Positions 36,952-47,690 are shown, counted from the first letter of the stretch. The stretch is 64,000 nucleotides of DNA from Nomia melanderi (GCF_051020985.1 NC_135000.1:9011001-9075000), one strand, 5' to 3'. A program made the numbers and translations. Notes: generated from the sequence alone by a model not told the origin.

Positions 36952-37613
36952 TTGATTTGTTCCATTAATTCTGTTTGATTCGATCAATTCTACTTGGTTA
37001 ATTTCATCGATTGTTTGATTAATTCGAATTCTATTTAATTCATTTTCACTCGCAACGGAATAGAACCAATTTCAACTGAATTATTCCCGACGAATTTCTT
37101 GATTTCTTAAGGAAAAGAAAAAGATTCGCTTCGTTTGAAACGGTGCATTATTTTATGTTCAAAGGGAAGCCATCTTTGAAACATGGAAAAAAAATGTGAA
37201 ATGTAGGATATTCTCGTGGGAATTTGAGATCTTGTATTAAACTGTAATTTGCTGATTATTATACTGTACTTTGCATTGTGCCTGTTTTAAGTGATCGTCG
37301 ATATTGTTGTAGGGAATATTATTTGTAACCGTTATTGTCGAGAGCACCGATGCAGAGGGTATTATAATCAAATGTTCCGTGGAAATATAAGACGTTCTGT
37401 TGCCAAAATAGGATGATAAGACTTTTCAACGACGAAAACCACCCCCTGTATATGTGTATCCGTTCGTAAATATATATACTTATATACACATATATTTTCT
37501 ATGCAAAACTTTCGGGATTTCCGGACGTGCGTTCTCCGTTAGATATTTTCCTCGCAGATCTCTGTAAGTTACTTAAGGGAATTCATAAGTTTCGTTTATA
37601 TGGAGTATGTGAA

Positions 37614-38103
37614 TTAACCCTTTGCACTCTGAACTGAAAGTTTTTTACTAGAAATATTCAACGCTCTTTGATAAAATATAGACGATGCTTGTTGCGACTA
37701 ATGTAAATAATTTAACACGTTGAACGCCGCACGATTTCATAGAGCAAAATACACAAAATGGAAAAAATACAATATTAAACCATTTGACTGAATTGGAATA
37801 TTATCATTGCACGTTCATCAAACTGAATGTCACCACAATGGGTAGCATTATTTATAATATAGAAATATTTGCGAACAATCATCGTTTAATTGAGTGAATT
37901 ATAGTAATTCGATTTACTTGGGGGTCACCGGTGACCCCCATGGCATTCAACGTGTTAATCGATAAGTTAAGGGACAAGGTAATTTACTTTGATATTTCCC
38001 ATAATGATGCGTTATATAAAGTTTAGTATTAAACATGAAACTTTATAATTTTACTGTATTAAACCAAGTGGTGACTGAGAGTGTCCCGAGTGCAAAAGGT
38101 TAA
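37614..38103 (-). mobile_element. TTAA element, family A, interrupted by family G
   Basis: TTAACCCTTTGCACTCTG ... GTGGTGACTGAGAGTG, then CGAGTGCAAAAGGTTAA, with 247 bp inserted at 37712-37958. Confidence 0.85.
37712..37958 (-). mobile_element. TTAA element, family G, nested in family A
   Basis: TTAACACGTTGAACGCC ... GGCATTCAACGTGTTAA. The perfect 20-bp palindrome GGGGGTCACCGGTGACCCCC at 37920-37939 ends 19 bp from the right terminus. Confidence 0.9.
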
Positions 38104-38850
38104 ATACACGTTCCTTTCAATCCCCTGAATTCAATTAAAAGATTGTGAAGCTTATAATTTCCAAGAAAAATATTCCTTCCCCTCCTGCCTTCTTAGTTGC
38201 ATAATTAACAGGGAATCGGTTTTAGAAAGATGTAACTTAAACGTTTGAATAATTATGTGAACAAGAAAAAATGACGTTGTTATTGAAATAGTTTAATTGA
38301 TTAATTATTGGAATTTCGTTTTGCTTTTGATATGTGAGTTATATTGAGAAATATTTCAGTATATTGAATGAATATTCATGGTTCAGTTGCGTACGATTAA
38401 GTTAATTAGAAAATTCAATTGAAATCTTAGTGAAATCCCTTCTGATGAATTGGTCGAAATCAAGTCCGGAAAATCCCTGAAACAATGTCAATTTCTCTTG
38501 AAAGACTTTCGTGAGGAGACTTGGGAATAAAGAACCTTGCGGGTAAGCTTAATTATAAACGATTAATTGAAGGTTGAACGGTATCCGAACGGCGATAACG
38601 TTAAGGATAATTATAATTTAAGTTCATTGATAAACGGTGCCTGGCGGATTAAAACTAGACCTTTACGAGAATCGTCCGACGAATTGATTGCAATATTTGT
38701 ATCGCTGATTATACAAGCACTTACATTTTGCGTCTATTAAAAGAAGAATTCATTCGATGTCATTGTATGTGTAAATAAAGATAGATTATCTTTGACAACG
38801 GCGATCGTTGTATTCACTCCTTGATTATCCCCGTACGCTTAAAATCTATC

Positions 38851-39091
38851 TTGACCGTTTGGATGCTAAACAACTTTTCTGGATATTTACCAAAAATGAA
38901 AAATTAATAAGAGTAGTTATCTAATGAGATCACAAATATTGTATTACAAAAAATATCAAAAAATAACGTATATTCAAATAAATTTACTTTGATTTATTTC
39001 TTGAAAAACATAGTAAGAAAATTATAATTGATACTCCACAATTTTGGCACAACACAAGAGAGCACTCAGCGTTCAGCACTCAAACGGTTAA
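38851..39091. mobile_element. TTAA element, family I (long copy)
   Basis: TTGACCGTTTGGATGC ... CACTCAAACGGTTAA, 241 bp, sharing the interior TTACTTTGATTTAT with 36772. It ends 65 bp downstream of the last MDN1 exon. Confidence 0.8.
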
Positions 39092-39156
39092 CCATTGTCC
39101 ACGGGGAAGCGAACGAATGAAACGATAAAGAGTAATATCAATGAAAAGGCACTTAC

Positions 39157-39285
39157 CTGTTCGAAGCCACCCAAAAGTTCCATGGTGTCCGTCGCGGAAT
39201 TCACGACGATCGTTTTCAGCTTCTGCCCTGCCACACTCGCCAGAAGATGAACGAGACTGGTCTTCCCGCTTCCGGTGTCTCCAAT
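39157..39285 (-). CDS. MDN1: MDN1 exon 15 (AAA6 Walker A), last MDN1 exon in window
   Basis: Acceptor AATCAG|ATTGGA; 43 codons encoding IGDTGSGKTSLVHLLASVAG through ATDTMELLGGFEQ. The donor CAG|GTAAGT is perfect, so the transcript should continue. AAA6 Walker B, the linker and the MIDAS domain are not found in 1-39156. Confidence 0.94.
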
Positions 39286-42200
39286 CTGATTAAGAATTTT
39301 ATAAACCGTAAGAAACCGTCGTCAAATATAATCATAAAAACGATTCAATACATTGTAGAAATACATAAATGATAAAACAATTATAGAATTATAAAAATGA
39401 TTAAGAAATCGTGTAACTATGGAAATGATGAACACTAGAACTACCAGAGGAGTCAAATGACCCGTGCCTGATGTCTTCTTTTTGCAATTATTAGAAAGGT
39501 AACAAATGTTTCTCTGATTAATTTAGCACTACGCAAATTGAACTGTAAATCAATCAAAGTCTGAACAGATGCACTCTTGGAGTTTCTATAGCGAAATTAT
39601 AAAAAGTCAATTGAGCTGCTCGGTAGTTTTAGTGTTAAGAAATTTAATAATTGACTACTCGCTACAATCTAGACTTACAAGGATGCTTATCCAATTCATG
39701 TGAACGCACTGCACGAGGCTTCTGAAAACATTCTTCTGACTTCTGAGTAGCAACAAATCATCTTCCCCGAGCACCATAGACTGCGTACGACATAACACAT
39801 CATAAAGCCCTGCAAAGACCCTCTCTCGTATAAAGCAAACAGAGTACTCTGAGTCCGGCAAGGGGAAATACTCCAACGGGAATACTTCATTGAAAATCTC
39901 TATCACCTACACAAATAAGGAGGATGAATTTAAGTACGCAGATCCGGAGGATGAATGAGGTGAAATTACCTTCGCTCTGTCTTGTTCTGTCCTCATTCTG
40001 TCGATGTAAAGTAACCGAGCACCCCTCGCGGGGTCAAGTACGACCGCTGTGGGTGTACGAGCCTCCAAGGTGATTTGGCACCACCTGACGAGATCCCTGA
40101 TGTTCATCTCCCACGGTGACCCCGAATGAGCCCACGTGACGCCAGCTTCGGAAGACACTTTCTCGTTGAACGTGATCATTTTGGTTAGTAACAGTTCGGG
40201 GAACTGCGGGAACTGACTCTTCAAGATGATCAGCAAGTCTTCTTGGTTCGGGGCGTCAATGAAAACCTAAAAGACACACCAAAATTAGTACTAATAAGAC
40301 TCATTGCTAAAGAAAGATTGAATTAACGTTTAGAGTGGTTCATTGAGTCGCTCAGAAGTCAATGGAGTCAAGTCCAGTTCTTAATATTTTCTGATTCTTG
40401 TATACTCTGATTAACACTAAAACTACCAGAGGGATTAAATGACCCATCTGATGTCTTTTTGCAATTATTAGAAAGGTAACAAATGTTTCTCTAAATTATT
40501 AAAGAAATTCATGTAGTACTATGCAAATTCAATTGTAAATCAATTAAAGTCTGAACAGATGTAGCGAAATTTTCAAAAGTCAATTGAACTGCTCGGTAGT
40601 TCTAGTGTTAAACGAATGAACCAAAGATTTGAAAAACCAATGTATTGAAACACATTTCTGAATTTTTGTTTGCTGTACTTAACCATATTGTCTTCTGAGC
40701 AACTCGGTTATTATGTACTTGTGTGAAACGATTCAGAAATGACTTTGGAAGTCCGCGTCTAGCTCCGCCTTGGCGCAGAGGGTTCTGGCAAGCGAAGAAT
40801 CGCGTGTTCTGGTTCACTTGGAAGTTCATCGTCAATTCTGGAATGTACACTTCTCCGCGATGATCGAAGCAAGCGTTCAGCCCTTCCAGGACCGACTGGG
40901 AGGCAAGGTTTAATTCGTCGAGGAGGATCCAGTCGCCATTCCTCATGGCCCTGAGGAATACGCCGTCCCTCCATGAAAATTCTCCAGGCCTGCCCCCCTC
41001 GACTGGCAAATCAGCTCCAAATAAATCAGAAATGTCCTGCGTAACGTCACCGATTGTAATTGCAATTCTCAATAATTTCATTCGAATGTTAATCCGTCGA
41101 TTTACCGTCTGATCGCTGAGATTTATCCTAAGAATGCGATGCCCGGATGCTACGGCGATAGCATAGATCAAGCCGGTCTTGCCAACTCCTGGACTGCCCT
41201 CCAATAATATTGGTTTATTCAAGTACGCAGCGCGCAGAACTTTCAACGTGTTCATTTTAATCGTCGGACTCGTGAAAGTGAAACCTATGTTATCCGGAAT
41301 TGGCATGTAACTCTTCGTCACGTAGAACGACGAAATGCCGAAATTGCATTCGTTAGTTTCTATCTCCGCTTGTTCGCAGCTGAAATCCAACTCGGTTTTA
41401 CTGATGTCCCATGCTCGACGTTTGATAAACTCTGTCGCCGAATCTTTGAACTCTTTCAACTTCGCTGGACTGGAACATAACGTTCTATATGAAGCAAAAG
41501 CTGTGCAGATAAATTTCATTGAAATTCATGAAATACTTTCGGCTCGTTTACTTTTCATTAGCAGTGGCGCCGGATCCCAGACCGTCGATGAACGTCACCG
41601 CGGCTCCGTGGTAGAAAGCGAAAGCTTCTTCCATCTTCGCGTCTACGCAGCAGTTGATGAACGTCACCCACGTCATTACATCTCTGATACTGACGACCAG
41701 CTTCTTTCCTATCTCCGTTTTCTTCAGCCACTCGAGGAACTCCAGGATTCCTGACTTAATACCCGAGCAATCCTGCACTTCAAAGTGAAGGTTCTGTTGC
41801 ATAATGAGGTCGAGGTCTTTGGGCGATGGACAGCCGCCGCACCAAATTTCGGTGAACCTGTTTCTCAGTGCAGGTGACAGTTCTTTCTTCCCGTAATCGC
41901 CACCAGGATTCATGGTACCAACGAAGATGAAATCCTCGTGTGCAGTGATGGTCGCGTCTTCATCGTCAGACGATTTCTCGGCGATCAAAAGCTTGCGTTC
42001 AGGTTCTACAGTGAAAAAACGAGAAAATATGTAGGGAGCCATACAAGAATTCATTTCGTTAATTATTACCTAACAGAGAGTTCAATCGTTCAAGGACGCT
42101 ATCATCTGCCAGAGATATCTCATCCGCCAAGAAGAAACCTCCCTCCTTCATGGCTTGCACTAAAGGCCCGTCCACCCATTCGAACAATTTCTGGTTATCC

Positions 42201-45200
42201 TTGTGCTCCCTAACAGGTCGAAGGCTGCCCAGGAAGTCTGAGGCTTCCGTGTGCATGTGGCAATTAATGGTGCTGAGCTCTTGATTCCTGAATCTCGCCA
42301 GCATCTGGCAGACTGTCGTTTTGCCGCATCCCGTTTCGCCTATCAGGAGCACTGGCTCTTTGAATTCGCAGGCCTTCGTGAGCAGCACCGCCATCTTAAT
42401 CATTGGGTATGTAGGAACCACGTGCTCAAACTCCTGTACACTGCTTCCGTAAAGAGACTTCACGATTTCTTTAGTCACGGGTGACGTCTTCTCGCTGTCG
42501 ACGAACAAAGACTCTGGATCGACGTCTCGTTTCAGATGCTTCTTTATGGCCTGTATAATCTCTGAATGTTCCTCGGCGTAGCGAACTTTCGAGGAAAGGA
42601 CCAGATACCCTTCGTCGGCCAAGTGCTGGCTCCAATCGTATAGAACACCCTCGTGAGCAGGCGCCAGTCGGTATCTTTCTCCCCAGCGGAACAGATCTCT
42701 GAGAGTCATAAACCCTGTGAGAAGAATTATGTTTGAATCGTAGCAGGGAATAATTCTATGGGCTGAATTTTTGTTCATGGTTATAACAAAATCTATGCTG
42801 TGCAAAATTAATAAATATCCACATACCATCAAACAAGTATATTTTATAACTTTCAATGGCGTTAAACTGTCACGCCTGGGCGTGTAAAAGTTTAAGTTAA
42901 CTGATTACTTAATTTTATTCGCCACTTTGAGTGCAAAATGAAATAAATCAACAAGCTGCCAATATACTGATATGTGACTTCAAAGTTAAATGGGCCTACA
43001 GAGGGTTAAAATATCTTCTTATCTCGTACCCTTCTTGCCAGCGAATGTAGCAGTACTCTTTCTTCTGACTTGAAGCTCTGTCATCACTCCGATTACTTGT
43101 TTCGAGTACGTCTCCGGCATTCTACATCTTTTGCGCAATATCTCTTCCAACTCTACCGGTGGGATTTCAGCGAAATGCAGCTCGACGAATCTATTTCTGA
43201 ATGCGCGCGACAACGCCTAACAAAATGAATAAATAATGAAGCTCACGACCTTTCTGTTAAATGGTAATAAATGGTGATAAGTCACTACCTTTCTTCCGCC
43301 ATACAATCCTGGAGGATTCTGGGTGGCGAACAGCATGAAATTCTCGTTTGCCTTAACAACCTGTTGCGTCTCTGGGATGTACAATTCCCTATTGTCATCG
43401 AGAACTCTGTTCAAAGCTTCCAGAACGTCGCTAGGTGCCAAATTCAATTCGTCCAGGATTATCCAATATCCTGAAGAGAATTTTACGTTTCTTAATAGGG
43501 AAGCTACATCCTGCTTCATAATTCTGTCATAAAATTTGTGCACAGGTTGTACCTTTGCGCATGGCGTCTACTAGAATACCCTCTTTGAAGACTAATTTTC
43601 CAGTAGAGTCAGCTATGTAAGTACCAACATACTCTTGCAGATCGGTATGCTCGTGATTGTTAATTCTAACACAGATATGTCCAGAGGCTTTCGCCAAATA
43701 GGTGATCAAGCTGGTCTTTCCGACAGATGTGTCTCCTTGTAACAACACAGGCATTTTTCCAATGGACACTACCCGTAGTAAATCCTTCAAGTTCTGTCTT
43801 ACGGTCTCTGTAAGTACGTACTGAAATAGAAAGCAGATCAGTAGCTTCCAACCTTTTCGAAGAGGAAATGTTAGAACGAAGAGAATCTTGACATACGCTC
43901 TCTGAAATTTCAGGGTTAAGGTCACCCTTGTGAATCCAGTATCCTGCAAAATTGATATAACTGTCGCTAACTACACTATGTGGCCTTGGAATAGGGGTCC
44001 CGAGAAGTGCACTTGCAGTCTTATTGCCTAGGATAGCTTTCACTATCATTTTTAGTACCAACGGATAGGACTGGCTGTCCAGTTGTGTTAGGAAACTCAA
44101 ACAGAATGCTTCGTACAGAGATCTCAATGCGTTTCCGCATGGATTCTGCGAAGATATGCTCAATGCCCTGCATAATGTCCTTAAGCTATAGTGTGGTTTA
44201 TGGCCGATTCCATCGAGAAGGTTCGTTTCAGCCTCCTTCCTGATGTTCAAGTAAAACTTAACGATATTATCGATCTTCTCGTTTGGAAGGTTTAGGTCTT
44301 TCAAGTACGAGGTCACAAGAAGCTGTAAATCGGACTTCTCTGTAAGCTCATCGACAAAAAATTCTGTAAATCTATTCCTGAGTCCCACGGGAAGATCCTT
44401 CTTCCCAACATCGGTGGCTGGATTCATACACGCGAAAATTGCGAAATCCGGATGCCTTTTAATCGGTTCCTTGTCCCCGCGCTCTAACAAAGAGAGTGAT
44501 CCGCCAGAGTGCTCCAGTAAGCCAGACAGGCAGTCTAATGTTTCTGCGGCAGCCAAGTTGATCTCGTCCAGTAAAACCCAGTCTCCATTCTTCAACGCCT
44601 TCACTAAGCCGCCCTCGACGAAAGAAAATGCCAATGAATAATTGCTCTGTACCTGGGATTGCAGTTTCTCCAATTTCTGAGCCATGATTTCCCACTTCTT
44701 CAACATCTTCAGTGTGTCCTGATTCGTTGGACTTGCTCTTAATCTTTTCAATGCTGCGGCTGTGCTATGAGTCATCAGAGTGGACAGTGTCTTCCACTTT
44801 TTCTCTTCGAAGCAATGTCCAATGTGGGTGAGAAACTTTTTATTAGGCTCGATCGCGAAATACGATCGGAACAGAACTTCGAATTCTTCGCGAATTGGAA
44901 GCATGAGCAGCTTGAAATCTATTGGTTTATAGCCGCCAAGCAAATCCGTACTCTCGCTCTGTTGATTCATGTTTATCACTGTTAACTTGCTACCCGTTAT
45001 TTGCGCGAGATATTGAATGCAACTCGTTTTGCCTGTTCCAGTCTCGCCGACGAGAAGAACGGGCTCCTTCTGAGCAACACAACTGGCTATTCGCTCTAAG
45101 AGACACACGGATGGTCTTGTGTAAGAGAAATTCGAACCTTTATTTGCGAGTTTAACGCTTTCGGATCTTTTTATGTCCAATTTTGCCCTGCCAACTGTTA

Positions 45201-47282
45201 AACTCTGTTTATATATGTTCACTGATGGCTTGTGCACGTTGCAAAAGTACTCTGCTTTTGTTTTTATAATACCTAACTTGTTTGCTACTGCTATTGCTAA
45301 ATTCAGTCGTTGAGCTGTAACGTAAACACCCTTTTTTTAGTAACTGTAAGGTATAACTGGATATCAAAAGCTGATTAAAATTTATTGTACATACCACAGT
45401 TGGATACGGAACAGCAAAAGACATCCAAAGCGTCTTGAAATATTTTTAATGCGGATACAGGTGATGATACATCAAAATCAACAACAGCTCTAGAGCACCA
45501 CTTAATCAAATCCCTAGTAGAAATCTGTCTGGCATTTCGTATACTATTTATGGCATCATCTTCGTGATTATCGACGGAAAACAACAAAAATACATCGATC
45601 ATTCTTGTGGCCACTGTTTGTAACACTGGATATAAGACTTGCACAACAGTCACAAGTTCTTCTTTGGATAATGGTTCCACATAAACACTGACCCAATCTT
45701 TCTGGTATGGTATGGGCATTTTGAGTGACCTGCGTGCTCCTTCAGCTGCTAATCTCACAGTGACAAATAACTGGAATCCACTCTTTACACGTATACAATC
45801 TCTGTATCCAGGAACCGATAATGTTTTATTTTCAACAAGTTGCCCAATAACGCTGAGAACATCTGTTGGGGCACAATCAATGTCTTCCAGAAGTAGCCAC
45901 TTGCCAGATAATACAGCTTCCGTCAAAATGCCTGGTTGCCACAGAAATTCTCCAGGGATATCAGTACATAAATACATTCCTAATAACATTCTAGAGTCTG
46001 TTTGATCGCCTAATTGTACTTTCACAAAATTCTTTGCATCATGGCCTGTTGCCTCTGCTAGGAAATCCACTAATGCGGTCTTTCCAGAACCAACAACACC
46101 TTCTAAGCATACACATTTATTAGAAGACACTGCAAACGCTACATTTTGCAAATTTCTTCTGGTGGATGGTACTGGTATTAAATTCGTTTCTTTATTAGAC
46201 TTTAATTTATTGAAGACTGGAAGGAGGACTCCTCCAATAGGAACTACCGGTTTCAGATCACTAAACAATTCATCTATTTCATCAGTGTCTACGGATGTTA
46301 TGTTATTTTGACTAACTTTTCTATGTAGTAAAAAAAGTTCATGGCTCTTTGGAAATAAGTTAATCAGATGATTTACACTAGATGATTCTGACATTTCTAA
46401 TACTATTACAATACAATTCGTTGCTACCCTGGAAAGTAATTAGAAACAATTACCTTTATGTATTAGCACAATTGATACTGCTACTCCATTGGTAGAAGAT
46501 AATTATATCCAAAATAGCATTACCATTTAACAGCTTCATCTTCAGCAGTCAAATATTTATAAAACTTGGACCAATTCCATATATGCTGAAAATGCATTGG
46601 TGCACTGCACAGAATGTCATAGCATGATTTTATTAAATCATAATCGGAAATTTCAGGAATAGACGATGCTCTCCTTCTGTTATGTTTTTTAGAAGATGGA
46701 GTATAATCATCTTCTAGTGACTCGAATGGTGCTAGATTGACATCGAAATAATGTAGAACAAATCTATAATTAAATAATGAGTAATTCCTTAATAATTCTA
46801 TGGTCTGTAACATCGCATGTAAACAATAAACACAAAACATCTCATACATTACAACATAAAAAAAAATAACACGTACGTTAATAAATCACGATTCTTGGAA
46901 ATAAGTTTTCCTAAAATAACACAATTTAATTTGTGAAACACATCTCCATCACTGAAAGAAACTTTCTCCAGAGGTATGCTTGTAGAAACTAATGCGGGTA
47001 ATAATTGTGGAAAACACTCAGCAACATCGTCGGTACACTTTGAATTCATCAAAAAATCACATAAAATATTCAAAATCTTCTCACGATCATGTTTATTAAG
47101 TTCCTATAACATAATACGGATTTAAAAATTGAAGATTGTTAGGTTAATTAGGTTAACGAAAGGAACTCGGCGTGAACAAACACAAAGAAAGTACGACGTA
47201 CCTTGACATTCTTATATGCAGCAAACTTTTGTGCATAGATTTTTTTTCTCTCGGCAAAAACCGCCACACTTTTCAGCAACAT
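39157..47282 (-). CDS. MDN1: Midasin (MDN1), 5' part: exons 1-15, residues 1-2024
   Basis: Midasin is the giant dynein-like AAA ATPase that removes assembly factors from pre-60S ribosomal particles in nucleolus and nucleoplasm. Fifteen exons join in phase to 2,024 codons. All six Walker A motifs appear in family order: AAA1 GSGKT near residue 293, AAA2 GETGTGKT near 617, AAA3 GDTSVGKT near 1029, AAA4 GETGCGKT near 1338, AAA5 GSPGVGKT near 1670, AAA6 GDTGSGKT near 1983. Walker B strands (LLDEINLA, ILDELNLAP, LADEISLADD, LLDELNLAS) and arginine-finger segments such as LRNRFTE and RAFRNRFVE follow. The family is usually about 5,000-5,600 residues, so the AAA6 remainder, linker, acidic region and MIDAS domain are missing. 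They should lie left of 39157, but no such exon is visible down to base 1. Eleven of 14 introns are 63-113 nt; the other three carry TTAA elements. Family identity is very secure; the continuation is unknown. Confidence 0.97.
39429..39638 (+). mobile_element. TTAA element, family L, in MDN1 intron 14
   Basis: AACACTAGAACTACCAGAGG ... CTGCTCGGTAGTTTTAGTGT then TAA. Family copy with eroded left TTAA. It accounts for over half of a 393-nt intron. Confidence 0.85.
39679..39906 (-). CDS. MDN1: MDN1 exon 14 (start of AAA6)
   Basis: Acceptor TGTGTAG|GTGATA, donor ATCCTT|GTAAGT, 76 codons. It ends in LVQCVHMNWISIL, the beta strand immediately before the AAA6 Walker A. Intron 14 therefore falls directly before the P-loop. 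Confidence 0.92.
39970..40266 (-). CDS. MDN1: MDN1 exon 13 (AAA5-AAA6 linker)
   Basis: Acceptor TTTTAG|GTTTTC, donor GCGAAG|GTAATT; exactly 99 codons. It encodes VFIDAPNQEDL, WEMNIRDLVRWCQ and IDRMRTEQDRAK, matching the family motifs NLRDLFRWCQ and RMRTEEDK. Confidence 0.93.
40411..40611 (+). mobile_element. TTAA element, family L, in MDN1 intron 12
   Basis: TTAACACTAAAACTACCAGA ... TCGGTAGTTCTAGTGTTAA, 201 bp within a 452-nt intron. Confidence 0.88.
40719..41036 (-). CDS. MDN1: MDN1 exon 12 (AAA5 Walker B)
   Basis: Acceptor ACGCAG|GACATT. It encodes DISDLFGADLPVEGG, Walker B WILLDELNLASQSVLEGLN, FDHRGEVYIPEL and LPKSFLNRFTQ. Donor ACACAA|GTACAT, phase 0. Confidence 0.94.
41106..41469 (-). 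CDS. MDN1: MDN1 exon 11 (AAA5 Walker A)
   Basis: Acceptor TTCCAG|TCCAGC. It encodes ILLEGSPGVGKTGLIYAIA and RINLSDQT. Donor CAGACG|GTAAAT, phase 0. The following 69-nt intron is open in frame, so an ORF caller would run straight through it. Confidence 0.92.
41552..42005 (-). CDS. MDN1: MDN1 exon 10 (AAA4 C-terminal half)
   Basis: Acceptor ACTGTAG|AACCTG. It encodes TMNPGGDYGKKELSPALRNR, then VVSIRDVMTWVTFIN, both midasin signatures. Donor GAAAA|GTAAAC, phase 2; the split codon becomes Asn with exon 11. Confidence 0.94.
42070..42714 (-). CDS. MDN1: MDN1 exon 9 (AAA4)
   Basis: Acceptor TCACAG|GGTTTA. It holds GFMTLRDLFRWGERYRLA, AAA4 Walker A LIGETGCGKTTVCQ, HMHTEASDFLGSLRPV and Walker B FFLADEISLADDSVLERLN. 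Position 4 of Walker B is Ala where vertebrates have Leu; the catalytic D-E pair is kept. Donor TTAG|GTAATA. Confidence 0.95.
42862..43009. mobile_element. TTAA element-like sequence, family M, in MDN1 intron 8
   Basis: TTAAACTGTCACGCC ... CCTACAGAGGGTTAA, 148 bp. The palindrome CACGCCTGGGCGTG is at 42871-42884. The ends pair only loosely, so this call is tentative. Confidence 0.45.
43030..43216 (-). CDS. MDN1: MDN1 exon 8 (AAA3 arginine finger)
   Basis: Acceptor TTGTTAG|GCGTTG. It encodes ALSRAFRNRFVELHF and ends in TFAGKK plus one base. Donor AAGG|GTACGA. Exon 9 completes the Gly of the conserved AGKxGF(I/M)TLRDLFRW segment. Confidence 0.93.
43289..43470 (-). CDS. MDN1: MDN1 exon 7 (AAA3 Walker B)
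   Basis: Acceptor TCTTCAG|GATATT. It encodes WIILDELNLAPSDVLEALN and FATQNPPGLYGGRK. Donor AGAAAG|GTAGTG, phase 0. Confidence 0.95.
43553..43820 (-). CDS. MDN1: MDN1 exon 6 (AAA3 Walker A)
   Basis: Acceptor TATTTCAG|TACGTA. It encodes AAA3 Walker A QGDTSVGKTSLI and the near-invariant RINNHEHTDLQEYVGTY. Donor AAAG|GTACAA splits the Gly codon before the Walker B exon. Confidence 0.95.
43897..45314 (-). CDS. MDN1: MDN1 exon 5 (AAA2)
   Basis: The largest exon, 1,418 nt. It carries AAA2: Walker A LVGETGTGKTSCIQYLA, NMNQQSESTDLLGGYKP, Walker B VLLDEINLAAAETLD, sensor CMNPATDVGKKDLP and finger LRNRFTEFFVDEL. The motif HKPHYSLRTLCRAL is typical of midasin. Donor GAGAGC|GTATGT, phase 0. Confidence 0.96.
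45395..46428 (-). CDS. MDN1: MDN1 exon 4 (AAA1)
   Basis: Acceptor TTTCCAG|GGTAGC. It contains AAA1: Walker A EGVVGSGKTALVD, the motif QLGDQTDSRMLLGMY and Walker B LLLEDIDCAP. The ED order in this Walker B is also seen in vertebrate midasin. Donor TGTG|GTATGT, phase 1. Confidence 0.95.
46524..46763 (-). CDS. MDN1: MDN1 exon 3
   Basis: Acceptor ATTATAG|A, donor TG|GTAATG. It encodes VLHYFDVNLAPFE through EDEAVKW. The final TG joins the first G of exon 4 as the conserved Trp, matching the RW(Y/V)xxN region of animal midasins. Confidence 0.88.
46877..47103 (-). CDS. MDN1: MDN1 exon 2
   Basis: Acceptor TTATAG|GAA, donor AC|GTACGT. It encodes an alpha-helical N-terminal stretch (FPQLLPALVST, KLNCVILGKLISKN) matching the start of animal midasins. 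It leaves two bases that exon 3 completes as ACA. Confidence 0.85.
47202..47282 (-). CDS. MDN1: MDN1 exon 1 (start exon)
   Basis: Twenty-seven codons from an ATG at 47282 to a donor AAG|GTACGT, phase 0. The N-terminus is basic and poorly conserved. I chose this ATG because it joins in frame to exon 2 and sits at the edge of the intergenic gap. A different upstream start cannot be excluded. Confidence 0.7.
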
Positions 47283-47690
47283 GGTAAATCACACGAAAAC
47301 AGATTACACGTGCACTTTGATGTAATCGTTTAAATCGATGGATAACTACCCGCGTTTTCGGACACTTTGTCTGAAGATAACTCTTCATGAAAGTCAGGCT
47401 GGACTCCTCTTACGAAGAAACTCCCTAGGGTGTTTCCATCACTAGATTTGTCCCTAGAAATATGCGGGAATTTTGAAACACACAATATATAAGAATAAAT
47501 GGAGCAACTCCAATAAATCAATTTGTCTTGAACGAACTATTCCTAAATCTCTACGAGTAATATTCAAGTATGAAACTTCAAAAATAAAGGTACCATGGAC
47601 CAGTAAATTGTTTCAATCTATATTTAATTTAACATACAAAAAGTACAATTGATTTTTTACATTTGATCAACGAAAACAATAAAACCGAAG
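47283..47690. other. PSMG4-MDN1 intergenic gap
   Basis: 408 bp holding the PSMG4 3' end and, presumably, the MDN1 promoter and 5' UTR. No TATA box at a convincing distance and no repeat element was seen. Confidence 0.5.
47623..47628 (-). terminator. Candidate PSMG4 poly(A) signal
   Basis: ATTAAA on the minus strand, about 63 bases past the PSMG4 stop. It is the commonest variant of AATAAA. AT-rich flanks make chance matches likely. Confidence 0.35.

Noticed and set aside
40608..40718. Extension of MDN1 exon 12 to the end of its open frame
   Set aside because: The residues after FLNRFTQ do not match the family, and a donor at 40718 joins in phase to exon 13, which supplies VFIDAPN.
41037..41105. 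Continuous midasin ORF across exons 11 and 12
   Set aside because: The 23 extra codons interrupt a motif conserved in all midasins and are bounded by proper GT and AG sites, so I called an intron.
46434..46500. Short MDN1 exon between exons 3 and 4 on the minus strand (VAVSIVLIHK-like)
   Set aside because: Attractive residues, but no acceptor gives the right phase. The exon 4 start at 46428 (VATNCIVIVLE) fits both phase and family.
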